Of a stretch of 64,000 bases of DNA, positions 12,601 to 23,152 are shown in pieces. How positions within the stretch are numbered: position 1 is the stretch's first letter; each line of letters opens with the position of its first letter. Both the position numbers and the translations under genes were made by a program. This DNA is from Halichondria panicea. Taxonomy: Eukaryota; Porifera; Demospongiae; Suberitida; Halichondriidae. The stretch covers positions 3,663,502 to 3,727,501 of the forward strand of contig NC_087393.1 in the NCBI RefSeq assembly GCF_963675165.1, written 5' to 3'. Under the pieces are notes generated by a model, which saw nothing but the letters and a program-made list of their open reading frames with translations, did no database searches and had not been told where the DNA came from.

Positions 12601-15600
12601 ACTTCACCTTCAGTGTCATCACATCTTGAGCACCTGTAAATAATTGATATGGTTTGTATATTGCGTAGCTATATAGAAGAGTACAAGTGTAGTTGTTAGT
12701 GTTTAAATTTTGGCGGTTAACTTTGACTGACCACGCCCCTTTATAACTACTTGGACACTAGTGTACGTGTAACTCACTTTTTCCATCATTGAATGTCTCC
12801 AAGTGTTGTCTGCAGTGAGGGCACTTTGGGAACACAAAGCTTGTTTCTCTGTATTCAGTAATGCAGCTGCTACAGAAGAGCTTGCCACACTCTCCATGTT
12901 GTTGTGGCTGCCTGGTTACAGCTAGACAGATGACACACTTGAGTCCATGAGGAGGCTCCTCCACAAACTGGTAGTCATAGCCTCCTCTAACTCTAGAAGG
13001 TGAATCCATCTTGGCTAGCTTCTTTTGACTCTTTTGACTCTTTTCTATTGGGTGAAACAGCATACATAGTATTATTCATAGGCATAGCTATCTAAACTGA
13101 TTGTAACTACCCACTAAGTACTTGTATTCATTCCTTAGCACTATCAAGTTACACTGTTTTGTATGGCCTGCTGGCTGCTTGGAATGCTTCCAATATCTGC
13201 TACAATAGTTTGACACACGTACACCACGTGTTTAATGTTTACTTGAAAGGGCAACTGGCTCTCACCTTGGTAAACAATGGAGTGTTTTTGTTTCAGTACA
13301 CCATCTTTTATGTTTCAACTTCCTAAATTGCTAATCAGTAGTGCTTCGCTTGTAGTAGAGTCAACTGTTCCAGTAGACTCAACAGTACTTAACTACTGTA
13401 CTAATTATTAATACTATTAGTAGACTCTAACTGTACTATAATTATATTGGCATGTACTGTGTTCATGTTTTATCAAGATACGCTCAGTTATCAGTTTATC
13501 CATGTTGTACGTGGCATCAACTTTATTATGTTGTGAAATTCACAGTTTAGATTTTACCTCCCACCTTTATTCTTGGGATCTGACTCTTACACAGTTTACA
13601 GCACAGTTCCTTTCGATAGTGTGTTCCATTTTATGTCAGTCAATCTGAAACAATAGCAATAGTCTAGCTATGTACTATGCATGGTTGCAAGAAGAAACCA
13701 ACAATGCTACCTTGTTATTAGACTCTCTTTACTGAAAGTTAACACTATGAGTGTGCTCTAGCTAGCTAGCTATATTATTATATCTAGCCACTTCACATTA
13801 AACATGAACATCTTGCCAATGTTGAATATTACTTGTTATGGCTTTGCAAAAGTACAAGTACATTCCTACAAAAGCTTTTAGGACAAGCATTTATCCAGGA
13901 AGACTTGTGTTGATATTTAAATTAACACTCTGTAACTGTAACATGCTTACCTAAGAAAATCTTTCAGTTACACTGCACTGCACTAACACTGCACTGTTTA
14001 TTGAACATTGTCTTCCTGTTTGCTGCAGCTGCTGATTTCCATGGAGATGTTCAAAGGATTAGACTGTGAGGTGGACCTGCTCCTGATGAGTCTAAGGGAG
14101 TGCCACACCTACTCTGTTGTTGAGTTTGTGGGTGGGGCTATATTGGAGGCACTAAAGGATGGAAAGGTGCCAAATAGCACAACGGGGACCACCAGTCATG
14201 ATAATTCAATGGAAGCAGTAAAAGAAGAAATGATGAAAGAATCACTAGCTGTCTGTCTCTCAATTTCACTGGACGAAATACTATGTAAAAACAACCTTGA
14301 TTTTTTCGCATTCAAATACATATTTTTTTCGTAATGTAGCTGGTCCTTGTGTTATTCCTGATGCTATTGTGTCACATGATGGCCACGCGGCCAACCAGCA
14401 GCCTAATGGAGTGTTTCCACTACTGCCGGCACTTTTAGTAAACAGCGGTGAGTACTTTATATACATGCAGGTATTGTTTAGTGAATTAACCTGACCAAAA
14501 TGATGATCACAAATAAATAACCTGATGGGTGTGGTCACCACCCCCACTGAGGGCTTGCATGTATTACCTGATTGGTCAAATTTGGTAAATTAATGTATGT
14601 ATCATGTGACTGTACATGTAGCTAAATTGTCGTTTACATGTACACAGATCAAGAAGAACTGAATAGATTCAAAGAGAATTTTCTACAGAAGCTGTTGCTG
14701 GTCGACCCTACAATTGCCAAAAGAATTGCAAAGCCATTATCTCGAGCAGTTTTGACGAGAGCTAATACTTGCATTACCCTTATAGCAGGCTGTGTGCATT
14801 GGGATGAGCATGTTACCTTGGAAATTAATGCTGAGGCTAAAAGTCAGCTGCTTGAGATGTGGAATAGTCTTAGTGCAGGGAGTGCAGATTACAAGTGCTC
14901 TGTTAGGGCTGTCTCTATGTTACTATGGCAACTCTATCAAGAGGAGGAGGTGATTTCATAGTACTCATCACCATTACTATTTACTGCACTTACTTGTAGC
15001 TAGCTGCATTACGCTTAGGTTACACACTCCACTTTCTTTATTATTCAGGAAGATGTGGCCCTGGTTGAGTTTCTGTTTGACCTACTCTCAGAAGCACTGT
15101 TGATACTAAGGACTGTTCCTATTGAGCACAAAACCATCTTCATTAACGTGTGTGAAAGCCCCTTAATTAGAGATTGCTTCCTTTCGGAGAAGATGCTCCA
15201 TACATCCAAAAGAAAACAAACGAAGAAAATGAACCCAATCGCCCTTCTATTCAGTTCCAGAATTGGACAGCTTCTATCCATCGGTTTGAATAGTTTTCCC
15301 GTTCTTAAAGATTCAAAGTGTCTTCAGGCCTGTCGAGACAAGGTCTTCACTGCAATCACAGTTCATTTGAGGTGCCCTGATTCCACAATAGGTAAGCAGT
15401 AGTTTATAACTACAGTAGCTTTATTCAGACCAAAATGATGAATACCGATGATCAAGAACCTGATGGGTGTGGTCACCACTCCCACTGATGTCTAGCGTGT
15501 ATTACCTGATTGGTCATTAAAGGATTCTTACTGTGTTAGTAGACAGATGTGGTACTGTTGAGTTCATGCACACATAATATATACCTGCAGATGAGCTCCT

Positions 15601-18600
15601 CTCTGTGTTACTGGATCACCTCGTGGCCACCATTGACTCAAAAATTGCATCGACATTCATAGAATCTATCCTTGTTCCTCACTCAAGCATTCACCAAGAC
15701 TCAATACCTTTTCTGGCCACTGTTATCTCCATCTTATTAGATGGTATTTCTCTTGAAAATGAAGGATGCACATTTGAGGAATCTGACTCCACTAACCAGG
15801 ATGCTTGTGGTACAGTACACTTTAATGAGCAAGCTTTGGAGGGCCTTGTCAAGTTGGTTATTATGATCCAGGGTACCACTTTAGATAGTATTCTGTACAC
15901 CATCTTGAAGCATCAGCTCGGTAGATCACCAAAGGCGCCGTCTCTCGATCTGAAATCCTCACGTGAACCAAAAGTTGATTCTATTACCTCTAGCATCGAC
16001 TCATTAATGACCTCACTGTTTTCGTCTCACGTAACTACACCACAGGAATCTTCTTTGTTGTCTCCTAGGTCTGATCGGTCGTTAACACAGCTACTAGTTA
16101 CCCCTAGTGATACGTTCATTGTGGACAAATTTGATCGAATTTACTCTTGCCTAACCACTAACTGTACACAGAATCTCCGAGCTAAAAAAATCTTCGAGCA
16201 ATCGCAAATGCAACTCAACAAACACTGCCTCCACAACGAACCTCTTACACAAAAAGTTTGTCACCTATCGAACAAAATTCTGAAAAAACTACTGAAACAT
16301 TATGTTGGCCATATCTCAACAGCCTCTGCTAACATTATAAACATTCTTTTCGAGAGCTCAACTTTTTTGGTTGATTATTTTGAAAATAGTTTCCTGAGTG
16401 TAGTTAGTGAACGCCTCACCACAGGAGGTACCGAAATGGAGATTGACTTTAGTAACGAGCAAGTGTGTATTCTGCGTATGTTGTTGTCGTATCTCACGCA
16501 CTCTGAGGGGAGGTGGGAGGAGGGAGCTGTCAAGATGGCTGCTAAGCAACTGTGGAGTGTGTGCTGTGATCTGCTGTCCTCTGTTTGCGCCAAAGAAGTA
16601 CAGGTCGGTTCATGTGACTGTGAATACCTTGTACTGTATGTCGTTTTTTTATGTTGTGTAAAAAGAGTTCATGGTTTTTTCTCTGTCCGCATACAGGACA
16701 TTTGTGCAGCTATTATGCAGATGCTGTTAAACGTAATGCCTAAAGGTAAAGGATCATATTATTTGTAAAGGCTAGAGGCAGGCAACATTACGTTAATTAC
16801 CCCTTTCTCTTCTAATAGGGCCAAAGAAGGTTGAAAAGTTGCTCCTCAAGTGGACCAAGGAATCCACACTATGGCCACTGTGAGTTGGTGGACTACATTT
16901 TGCTGTGTGTGTTGCAAATGATGATGTCATCTTCTTTCCCCAACTGACCTAATCATGGAGAGAACCAATGATGTTATATAACTGATGCAACACTACAAGC
17001 AGCCATTAGCTGGTGTATGCTATTACCACCCACTGTACTTACAGCAGTCTACAATAATTATGTCACTCTGTTAATTTTGATTGCAGGCCTCAATTGTTTC
17101 TAGCTCTCCATTTTCCTCTCAACATTTCCTGCCTCCCAGTTCTAGAGCAGTCCCTACGCACAATGACCGAGCTGTTTCACACAAGAGGAAGGGAGGGACA
17201 AGAAGAGGTGGACAAGATCTTAAAGGAAACTATCCCTTTTGTCAAGGTTAGTTGCAAAAGTTTATTTTTTTAATATTGGGATCCATGTATAAGTGTCTGC
17301 CTGAAAATGTCAAGGTATAAAGATAGTGACATATATTAATTATTTGTGTACTGTAACTCACATTGCTCTATATCGTGCTGCTGTAAACTTTAGGTATGCA
17401 ATAGCGTTGTATTGTCAGATTGTGTCAGTATCTGTTCCTCCTACATGTACCTTACAGGGTTGCCAAGAGTATAGCAGTGACGATACACCAAGTGCCGATA
17501 CACTCTCTCACTTCATGCACAGTGCACTCAAGTGAGTTCCTCGTGTAAATAGTGTTAATAGTATTTGTTACCTTTGATTGAATTTGTTGCAAATGATGAT
17601 GTCATCTTCTTTCCCCAACTGACCTATCGTGGAGAGAACCAATGATGTTACATAACTGATGCAATATTGTAGATTGTAACTTGTTTTACGTTTCTCAGTA
17701 ACCATTTTTGAGGTTGTTACTTGTCGTTACACAGGTATCGCTTCACTTGCTCGTTGACTATGAAACTTCTATCCTGTTTAGTCAAATTACTCAACAAACA
17801 AGGTGGTGGGTGTGGCTTTGATTTGGATACACTGTTTGAGAGGATGTGGTCTCATTCCAAGTTCATTCCTGTCATGTGCCAGTCGCATGACCAGGAAGAA
17901 GACAATGAATCGACAGAGACGTTGAAAGGTGAGCATGTGACAGGGGAATCTGTTTATTATCAATTGGAATTGAATTTTCAGAGTGTCTGATTGAGCTGTT
18001 AGTGACAGTAGTGGAGAGTAGGCCATCGTTAGGCAACACATCTCATGTCCCTCTCCTGATGAGTGCCTACTCTGCCAGTAGGAGCAAGTCTGGTAAGTGT
18101 ATCTTGGAGGATGATTAACTCGAGCATTGTGTGTACTCTCTTCCTCGCACACAATAGATCGAGGGATACTCTATCTGCTGTTTAAGTACGAGGAAGCTGG
18201 TGTCTCAGTGAACAAGCACAAGTAAGTGCTTATGTTAAATCATATCGTATTAGGAAAATTGTTAGTTCTTTACAGCTCGTGAATTCATTACTGTATTACT
18301 AGAATGTTTTGCGAGTGTCAAACATTATTTTGCGAGGGGGTTGTTTATTTTGCAAAAAATAAAATCACAACACCTAAATTAGTACGGTAAATACGATCCT
18401 TGCCTGAACGCAATAGTTACAGTACCCATCAATAAAAAGTTCCGTTTCTTAAAACACGTATAAACGGTAGCGTTAAACCAGATGTAGAACGGCCACTTCC
18501 TCATTATAAATAAAAACAGTGGCGTCATCATGAAATTGTTTACACAAGATTTGTACAATGAGCTAGCTATTGTAAAGTACGCAGACAGCCAGACATACTG

Positions 18601-19379
18601 ATACAACACTGGAGAAGAGACGACGGTCTTCAAAAACGGTCATTCCAGGTCACAGATGACTTGCATGGAGGGCAACTTAGTAACTTAGTCTTGGGGCTGA
18701 TGCAAGATTGTGATGCAAGATTGAAAACAACTGGTACACTGCTGCAAATAGCATCTATAAGCTAACTAAGAGGATTGAAGCGCTACACAATCAGCTATAT
18801 TGTAGTACACAAGCTAGCTACGCAATCACAAGTTAACGAATCTGCTTACTCAGTGATTGTTCTGCACACGCGTGAAAACCGTAGCTTTTTTGCATATTAC
18901 AATGCGTTTATTGCGCGGTTTTTTTGTGTGCATTTAACTGGGAACGGTGCGTTTTACGCAAACAGAACGGGAACTTTTTATTGAACGGTACTGTAGATCA
19001 CAAAGGGTCAATTTTTCTGCTGATTTGGCTCATTTGCAAAGGTTTTTCATCAGCAAAATATTCTAGTAACACGGTATATCTTCTTTTTCTTTTTACTGTA
19101 GGCCTCTCCTATGGGGACCGGCTGCTGTGGAACATTATAAACAGAGACAGGAAATGGGATGGTTGCTGTGGAAACAGCCTGGCGTACAGGAAGTGATCGG
19201 ACAATTAAAAAGAGATTTGCTAAGTGAATCGATTCACAACTTCTCATCAAACACACCTATAAAGGTATTGTTGGGATCCTAATACTTTACTGCGAAGTGT
19301 ATTAACCTTGTATACAACCCTCCCCCTCCCTCTTACCTCAATCAATTATAGTCTGGTGTTCAGGAAACGAATTCCCCAT

Positions 19380-19419
<40 letters not shown>

Positions 19420-22400
19420 ACACACATACACACACATACACATACATACATATACAGCCAGTCAACCCTTTCTCTGATGAGCGTGGTCTCGACAGTCGAG
19501 TTGAGCTTTATGATCCATGTTTCCTTCTTCCATTGCTGACAAATCAACTTGATACAAGTACGATCTCCACATTATTATTATAACTTAAGGTACCTCTTGT
19601 GTTCCTTAGGCAACTTGGTCGATTGCCGGCGGTTTATTGACTCTGGTTGTCTTGGTTACCTGATTACTGCCCTGAGCTCGAGAGTGGAAGGTGTGCGTAC
19701 CATAGGTGGGTGTGGTCTGGAGCTGTTTGTGGGTCATTTGGAGGGGAGCAGGTTTAGAGAAAAGACACAGGTAATACCAAATTTAATGGGCACAATGTTT
19801 TTCAAGATCATTATTTTATTGTAAAGCATGTCTAATGGTACACGTACATGTAGGCGCCTGAGGACCATTCATTAATTTGAGTGCTTGTAATCAGGTATAC
19901 ACCTAGTTCTAGTCACTTGTTAAAGCAGAATGTTGCAAATGTCATTAACATAATGTGATGTACGTACTTAGGTATCCCTACTACTGGAGGTACTGAGGAA
20001 CACCCTCTCTGAGAAAGATGTTAGGCTGCCCACTATTTTCACTGCCTTCTTCAGTACCACTGCCTCCCTACTCTTGCACCCTGGTGAGTACCCTCATCAA
20101 CCAGGCCAATTTTTGAACCTGCCGTATATGTCTGATCAGAGGCTGCGGCTACTAAATGTTTCATTTGCTGGCAGAGGAGGCCACAATTCGAGAGAGGCCA
20201 TTGTTCAAAAGCGGCGTTTTTTTTCAACAACCTTTGGTTTGTCATCAAAAGCTCTTTTTTCACCTGCATATAAACTCTGCCATGAGAAAGTCTTTGTGAA
20301 GCACTAACAAGCTGCTACCTAGCTACATATAACTAGCTGCTAGTAACTATGGCTGCCACGTGCAGAAATGCTAGAGTTAAGTTGAGAGCGGCTACTACAT
20401 GTTTCATTTTGCTGGCAAAGGAGGCTACTATTTGAAAATCACCGTGAACAAACTTTTTACCCCACAAAAATTACACACTGTTTACACCGCAACAGTAGTG
20501 CCAAGTTTGTACTGATTTCTTGTTATATGAGATTGATTCTTGTCCTCTTCCCCACAGAAAGTCCTCTGTACTCCGTGGTGACTCGCTTCCTGGTATACAA
20601 GCCGGCACTGGGACTGGGGGAAATCCCTATTTTGATGACCATGCTGCATAGCTCTAGTATCGAGGTACACGCATCACACACCCACATCTTTTAATGAAAG
20701 TGCACTATACACACACAATATTTTACCCGAGCCCCGAGCCACGCATGGGCGGCCACAGGTATAGTGGTCGTCTGTTTGTAATGTGTAAGTCTGCTTACCT
20801 GGATGTCATAGCACTGCGTTTACAGCATAGATAGCCTTCACACAATAAGTTATTAGTTTTAACAATGGTAGATTTCGATATTAGAGCTTCGTTGTCGAAT
20901 AAAAGCGAGCAAAAGCTTGAACTTGCACATTGGCAGCTAGCTAACTACACGCGGTCTTTATTCGAGGTTACTTACGTATTTACAGCTAAAGTGATCTTGT
21001 CCCAGGAATGATGGAAAAGGGTCACTACAATAGAAAGCTAGAATTTTGACTGATTTGTTGCTCTGTTAACTGACTCAAGAGCAAGGTTTCATACAGGATT
21101 TTTAGCTGGGAGGGGGAAACGTTTAATCGGAAAATGTTTTGAGGAATGGTTTTAAGAGATGCAATTTGGGTTTTTGTGCATACATTTCACTAGTTTAGTT
21201 CGATTGTAGATATTTTTAAGGAGAAAAATCATACATTTTTATCAGAGACTCCAGGTTTCTTTACTGTGATCCTAGACTAGGACCTAGTCCAGTCTGGTTT
21301 GGTTTTATTGCTCCTGAGTTGCTGTGCTAGACAGCTCAGTCATACATCACTACATGCATGCACTGCATTCTCTTTATAATGTAATTATGTCACCAGCTGA
21401 GGGCTTGCACTTTAGTGGTCTAGTTTTTTAGAACTTTGGTAGATGCCTTTTAGCAACTGTTTGTAACAATCCAGTGACAAAACAAGCATATTCATTTGAT
21501 GTGTTGATCACAGCATAGATTGAGTAGGGAGAGGGATTGGAAACGGAAGTTACCTCAAATTATATCCGCGTTACGCTGGGGTTTAATCGAGGCTATGTAT
21601 CTAACGTTGAGTAAAATCTGTCACCTTCGACTGTCTGCTAGATTATTATCTTGATGCTCACCATTAGGGGGCATGAGAATGACGTTTTAGGGAGGCTCTG
21701 AATATCTTGTAGTGATCATAATTCATGTTGTTTCCCGCATGTTGAGCAACCGTAACACGGATTGACATCAAAGGCTCTCTCTGGTGCCATGCTGCAAATT
21801 CAATGTAAAATGTCACGTGACGCTACTTCGTTTCCAATCCCTCTCCCTATTCAATCTATGATCACAGATACCATATACCAGGTTTTAAATGCGAACTCTT
21901 TTGATAGCAAGTGTTTGTGTATAGAATGCAAATTCGCGGTAGTTAAAAACGAAATAAGGCTTGTACCGTGTCATTCGCAAAATGGTTAACTACGCATTCG
22001 AATCCTGACATACGGTATAATTAATTAATGAAATTGCTCTAGGATTGTCAAGTTATTCTTTTCTGTACATAATGTTATAATTATTGTCACCCTCTGCCGT
22101 TTTCCCTACAATAAATTGTATGTACTTAAACTTCATAATATGCTGTTACATAATCGTGCATCCCCCCCCTTTGCCACACATAGCACAAACTGGAGAGAGT
22201 GTGGATTCTGCAAATTCTAGTGAATGGTATCCGTAGCAACGAGGACTACTCCCTTTATCACAGAAAGAGAATGTTTGATCATTGTCTATCTCTCCTTGTA
22301 ACAGGGATGACTGGGAAGAGGGATCAGGTGAGAGTCATAATGATCAGATTGAGCAATAGATTATGCAATTTTTTCTCCACGCGTGTATACAGGCTCTGAT

Positions 22401-22518
22401 TTTGGACTTATTGTTGACAGGTGTGTCAATACCTGAAGTTGCCATGGATCTCGTAATGAATAAAGGGTTAATGACAACATTAGAACTTGTTCGGCCTATA
22501 ATTACATCTTATTTGTAA
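661..22518 (+). CDS. URB1: URB1/NPA1 nucleolar pre-ribosomal-associated protein 1, 5'-partial
   Basis: URB1/NPA1 is a large helical-repeat nucleolar protein needed for 60S ribosome assembly. I trace 22 phase-consistent exons: 661-813, 1038-1249, 1652-1738, 14029-14284, 14340-14447, 14648-14949, 15049-15391, 15591-16603, 16697-16745, 16819-16879, 17087-17246, 17458-17531, 17735-17928, 17982-18092, 18158-18221, 19102-19264, 19458-19557, 19610-19770, 19972-20083, 20558-20664, 22184-22327 and 22393-22518. They encode about 1,366 residues; the human protein is about 2,270, so the N-terminal third is missing upstream. Diagnostic stretches are LWGPAAVEHYK, YDPCFLLPLL, VDCRRFIDSG and HLEGSRFREK, which match the C-terminal URB1 domain as I remember it. 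The stop is TAA at 22516. The intron 16604-16696 is a multiple of three without a stop and could be retained. The 12.3-kb third intron hosts opposite-strand TRAF genes. Confidence 0.88.
2211..2974. mobile_element. Non-autonomous TIR transposon, 7-bp TSD ATCTGAT
   Basis: The terminal inverted repeats begin CAGAGATACAAAAGAAAGGG, and inside both ends is the motif GGGATTGGAAACG. The 764-bp element is flanked by ATCTGAT at 2204-2210 and 2975-2981. The inverted arm at about 40965-40990 has a single ATCTGAT in the same context and no element, so this insertion happened after the duplication or was absent from the copied allele. No transposase is visible inside; the longest frames match nothing I know. 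Confidence 0.85.
3222..3439. mobile_element. Short MITE, CCGTATTACTAGAAT ends, TA target
   Basis: A 218-bp element has ends CCGTATTACTAGAATGTTTT and the reverse complement, flanked by TA on both sides, as in Tc1/mariner-type insertions. Copies occur at about 40521-40733 (same insertion, other arm) and 59125-59275, and a longer relative at about 18288-19077. The short frame at 3146-3361 is only read-through of this repeat. Confidence 0.65.
3565..4813 (-). CDS. TRAF-like gene A; RING exon frameshifted, TRAF/MATH exon intact
   Basis: Exon 1 (4813-4602) begins MEGSQYEF and encodes the RING. Exon 2 (4541-3565) encodes TRAF-type zinc fingers, a coiled coil (KEKVLELMQTVEKQDRVI) and a short, divergent MATH-like end (…FKVTVQRAGYKSWLA). 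Both exons join in phase 1 across a small intron. Compared with its inverted copy at 33225, exon 1 has a 4-nt insertion near 4686-4689, after FCNKC, giving a premature stop within about ten codons. Either the gene now makes no full protein, a downstream start yields a RING-less TRAF protein, or the base calls are wrong. It lies within the URB1 intron on the opposite strand. Family membership is clear; functionality is not. Confidence 0.7.
5349..6930 (-). CDS. TRAF-like gene B; RING exon has 1-nt deletion
   Basis: Exon 1 (6930-6712) starts MAITRVRGGYGYQF and encodes the RING; exon 2 (6445-5349) encodes four TRAF zinc-finger segments, a coiled coil (KEKVLELTKLIEEQDKMF) and a full MATH domain ending DKPWLECTT. 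The inverted copy at 30512-32092 has a 220-nt RING exon; here it is 219 nt because one C of a CCC run is missing near 6809-6811, which shifts the frame inside the RING. Exon 2 is undamaged. An ATG at 6488, just upstream of the acceptor, would give a RING-less 379-aa protein from an unspliced or alternative transcript. A sequencing error in a homopolymer is a real alternative. Confidence 0.72.
7508..8842 (-). CDS. TRAF-like gene C: RING, TRAF zinc fingers, coiled coil, MATH
   Basis: An intact gene. Exon 1 (8842-8623) encodes MATTRVRGGYDYQF and a RING with Cys24, Cys27, Cys40, Cys45, Cys48, Cys59 and Cys62. A 45-nt intron (8622-8578) happens to be open, so the unspliced frame reads 444 aa; spliced, it is 429 aa and reads GKS-DVEVKALQ as in its relatives. 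Exon 2 (8577-7508) carries TRAF-type zinc fingers (CNYQVVRCPNNC, CPNRSHQCPHC, CPKAKVQCPYPEC, CKFADVGC), a coiled coil around KENVLELTLILKQRE, and a MATH domain (LTWPFQGSVKVEILNQ; final YFRITSVE). The architecture is that of TRAF adaptor/E3 proteins; partner and pathway are unknown. Confidence 0.85.
   Translation of the reverse strand: MATTRVRGGYDYQFEEEPPRELKCVICLAVTRQPQQHGECGKLFCSSCLAQHRQKNNKCPNCDLQLNTFYNGKSEYMYRVIVIITSIIGDVEVKALQVKCSNVVNGCPWVGDLGFMLRHSTACNYQVVRCPNNCKTFESDAKLLQKDLNEHSAICPNRSHQCPHCSILGPYEKITTLHIDSCPKAKVQCPYPECNQSIQRCYLDTHINYCLHKAIQCKFADVGCPAILKLADLQEHEENDLLHLQLTKENVLELTLILKQRETRFRVFIKQRNKVLADLHHSMLTCVRYKGPTTLKFREFDMHKLQDKLFASSKFYLKTGYRFQLVIYANGRNQGANTHVSVYLAITEGQDDEYLTWPFQGSVKVEILNQLQDRNHFSNDIHFPNIDYVSGKMVEGKTTTGWGKEQFVSNRELANISSKRQYLRSDTLYFRITSVEKPIKKGSA
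8578..8622 (-). other. 45-nt, frame-preserving intron of TRAF-like gene C
   Basis: The donor GTGAGTACAT follows GGAAAGA and the acceptor is TTATAG before GTGATGTA. The length is 45 nt, a multiple of three, with no in-frame stop, so splicing or retention changes the protein by 15 residues only. Gene D has a much longer intron between the same codons, which shows this is a true intron position. The inverted copy has the same 45 nt at 28846-28890. Confidence 0.75.
9041..9518. other. Intergenic AT-rich stretch between TRAF-like genes C and D
   Basis: Outside the inverted duplication. It contains an (AT)n run near 9430-9447 and no supported gene. Confidence 0.5.
9519..11278 (-). CDS. TRAF-like gene D (close paralogue of C)
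   Basis: Exon 1 (11278-11059, 220 nt) encodes MATTRVRGGYDYQFVEEPPC and the RING; exon 2 (10594-9519) encodes the zinc fingers, coiled coil and MATH domain, ending KKALFDRQ. Both join in phase 1 across a 464-nt intron, where gene C has only 45 nt. Exon 2 is close to that of gene C, with replacements clustered near the MATH end (for example IAIPFLNDCVCGRMVEGK), suggesting tandem duplication followed by local divergence. All RING cysteines are kept. It lies in the URB1 intron, antisense to URB1. Confidence 0.85.
11561..13009 (-). CDS. TRAF-like gene E: RING, TRAF zinc fingers, coiled coil, MATH
   Basis: Exon 1 (13009-12778) starts MDSPSRVRGGYDYQF and encodes a RING slightly longer after the second cysteine pair (CITEYRETSFVFPKCPHC). 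Exon 2 (12633-11561) starts in phase 1 and encodes TRAF zinc fingers, a coiled coil (KEKVLELMDQLEKQEVKF) and a MATH domain ending YKPWLECDM. I chose the ATG at 13009 because it aligns with the other family starts; an in-frame ATG at 13063 would add 18 Lys/Ser-rich residues. The first 20 residues nearly match genes B-D while exon 2 is much more different and closest to gene B. Confidence 0.85.
13064..14028. other. Remainder of the large URB1 intron
   Basis: AT-rich, no supported gene. It ends in a good polypyrimidine tract and acceptor (TTCCTGTTTGCTGCAG) before the URB1 exon at 14029. Confidence 0.6.
18288..19077. mobile_element. Nested MITEs in a URB1 intron
   Basis: The outer borders resemble the CCGTATTACTAGAAT MITE family (TATTACTAGAATGTTTTGCG at the left; its complement with ATATTCTAGTAACACGG at the right). 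Inside is a second inverted-repeat pair: a left end with CAGTACCCATCAATAAAAAG near 18420 and a right end with CTTTTTATTGAACGGTACTG near 18973-18992. This suggests a later insertion into an older MITE. No coding capacity. Confidence 0.5.
19378..19452. repeat. (CA)n microsatellite next to a URB1 acceptor
   Basis: A run of CA with occasional TACA units ends a few bases before the URB1 acceptor at 19457. The frames predicted across it (Thr-His or Cys-Val runs) are repeat artefacts. The tract replaces the usual polypyrimidine tract of that intron. Confidence 0.9.
21514..21860. mobile_element. CATAGAT-end MITE, 7-bp TSD ATCACAG
   Basis: A 347-bp element in the penultimate URB1 intron. Its left end reads CATAGATTGAGTAGGGAGAG followed by GGATTGGAAACGGAAGT; the right end is the complement. 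ATCACAG flanks it at 21507-21513 and 21861-21867. Same family as the elements at 25184, 34905 and 48085. Non-coding. Confidence 0.85.
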
Positions 22519-23152
22519 ATAATCCTTATAGAGCCAATCTGTCTGAGAAAAGTGTATAATTTTAATAGTAAAGTTAACTTATATATAACTATTGTGTGTT
22601 TGTGGCCCATTGAGTGGGCAAATCAAAGCAATCTAGTGCTCTGTGTATGGCATGTTGCATCACCACCATAGCAATATATGGCATTTGCACTCTGTGCTGG
22701 GCAATAACTATCTTTTAAGTGATAAATTCAAGGATAGTTCATGAAAAATAATTATATTGTGCAGAAAAAAGAGATCGAAATCATTTCAGGTTCACATTCA
22801 TAATTATGTACATGTAAATCATGACATCAATTTAAGAGCATACTGTAGTGGTATCTCTTCAACTTGCTATAACTCTTGATGTAGTTAGCTGAATTTCTGA
22901 TCAAAACTCACTCTCTATATAGCTGCTGCTTCTTTTTTTTTTTTTTTACCCATTAGACGACTTCACCCATCACGATTAAAATATTTTGTGGTACTGTATT
23001 GAAAAACGGGTTATTATAATTAAGTATCAAAATGTAACTGCTGTAACTGTCATGCATGGCTGTGCACTCTAATTTTTGGACTGAACATAATAATTATGAC
23101 AGAAAAGTGAACAGTATACATTTTGTGCAGAAACTAATTATTATAGAAGGTA
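22519..23152. other. URB1 3' flank and repeat-unit border
   Basis: No gene is supported. From about 22800 the sequence becomes similar to 41100-41450 and 44220-44550, the 3' flank of the coiled-coil gene family. Confidence 0.5.

Noticed and set aside
19308-19583. Frames with Thr-His and Cys-Val runs
   Set aside because: They come from the (CA)n microsatellite before a URB1 exon.
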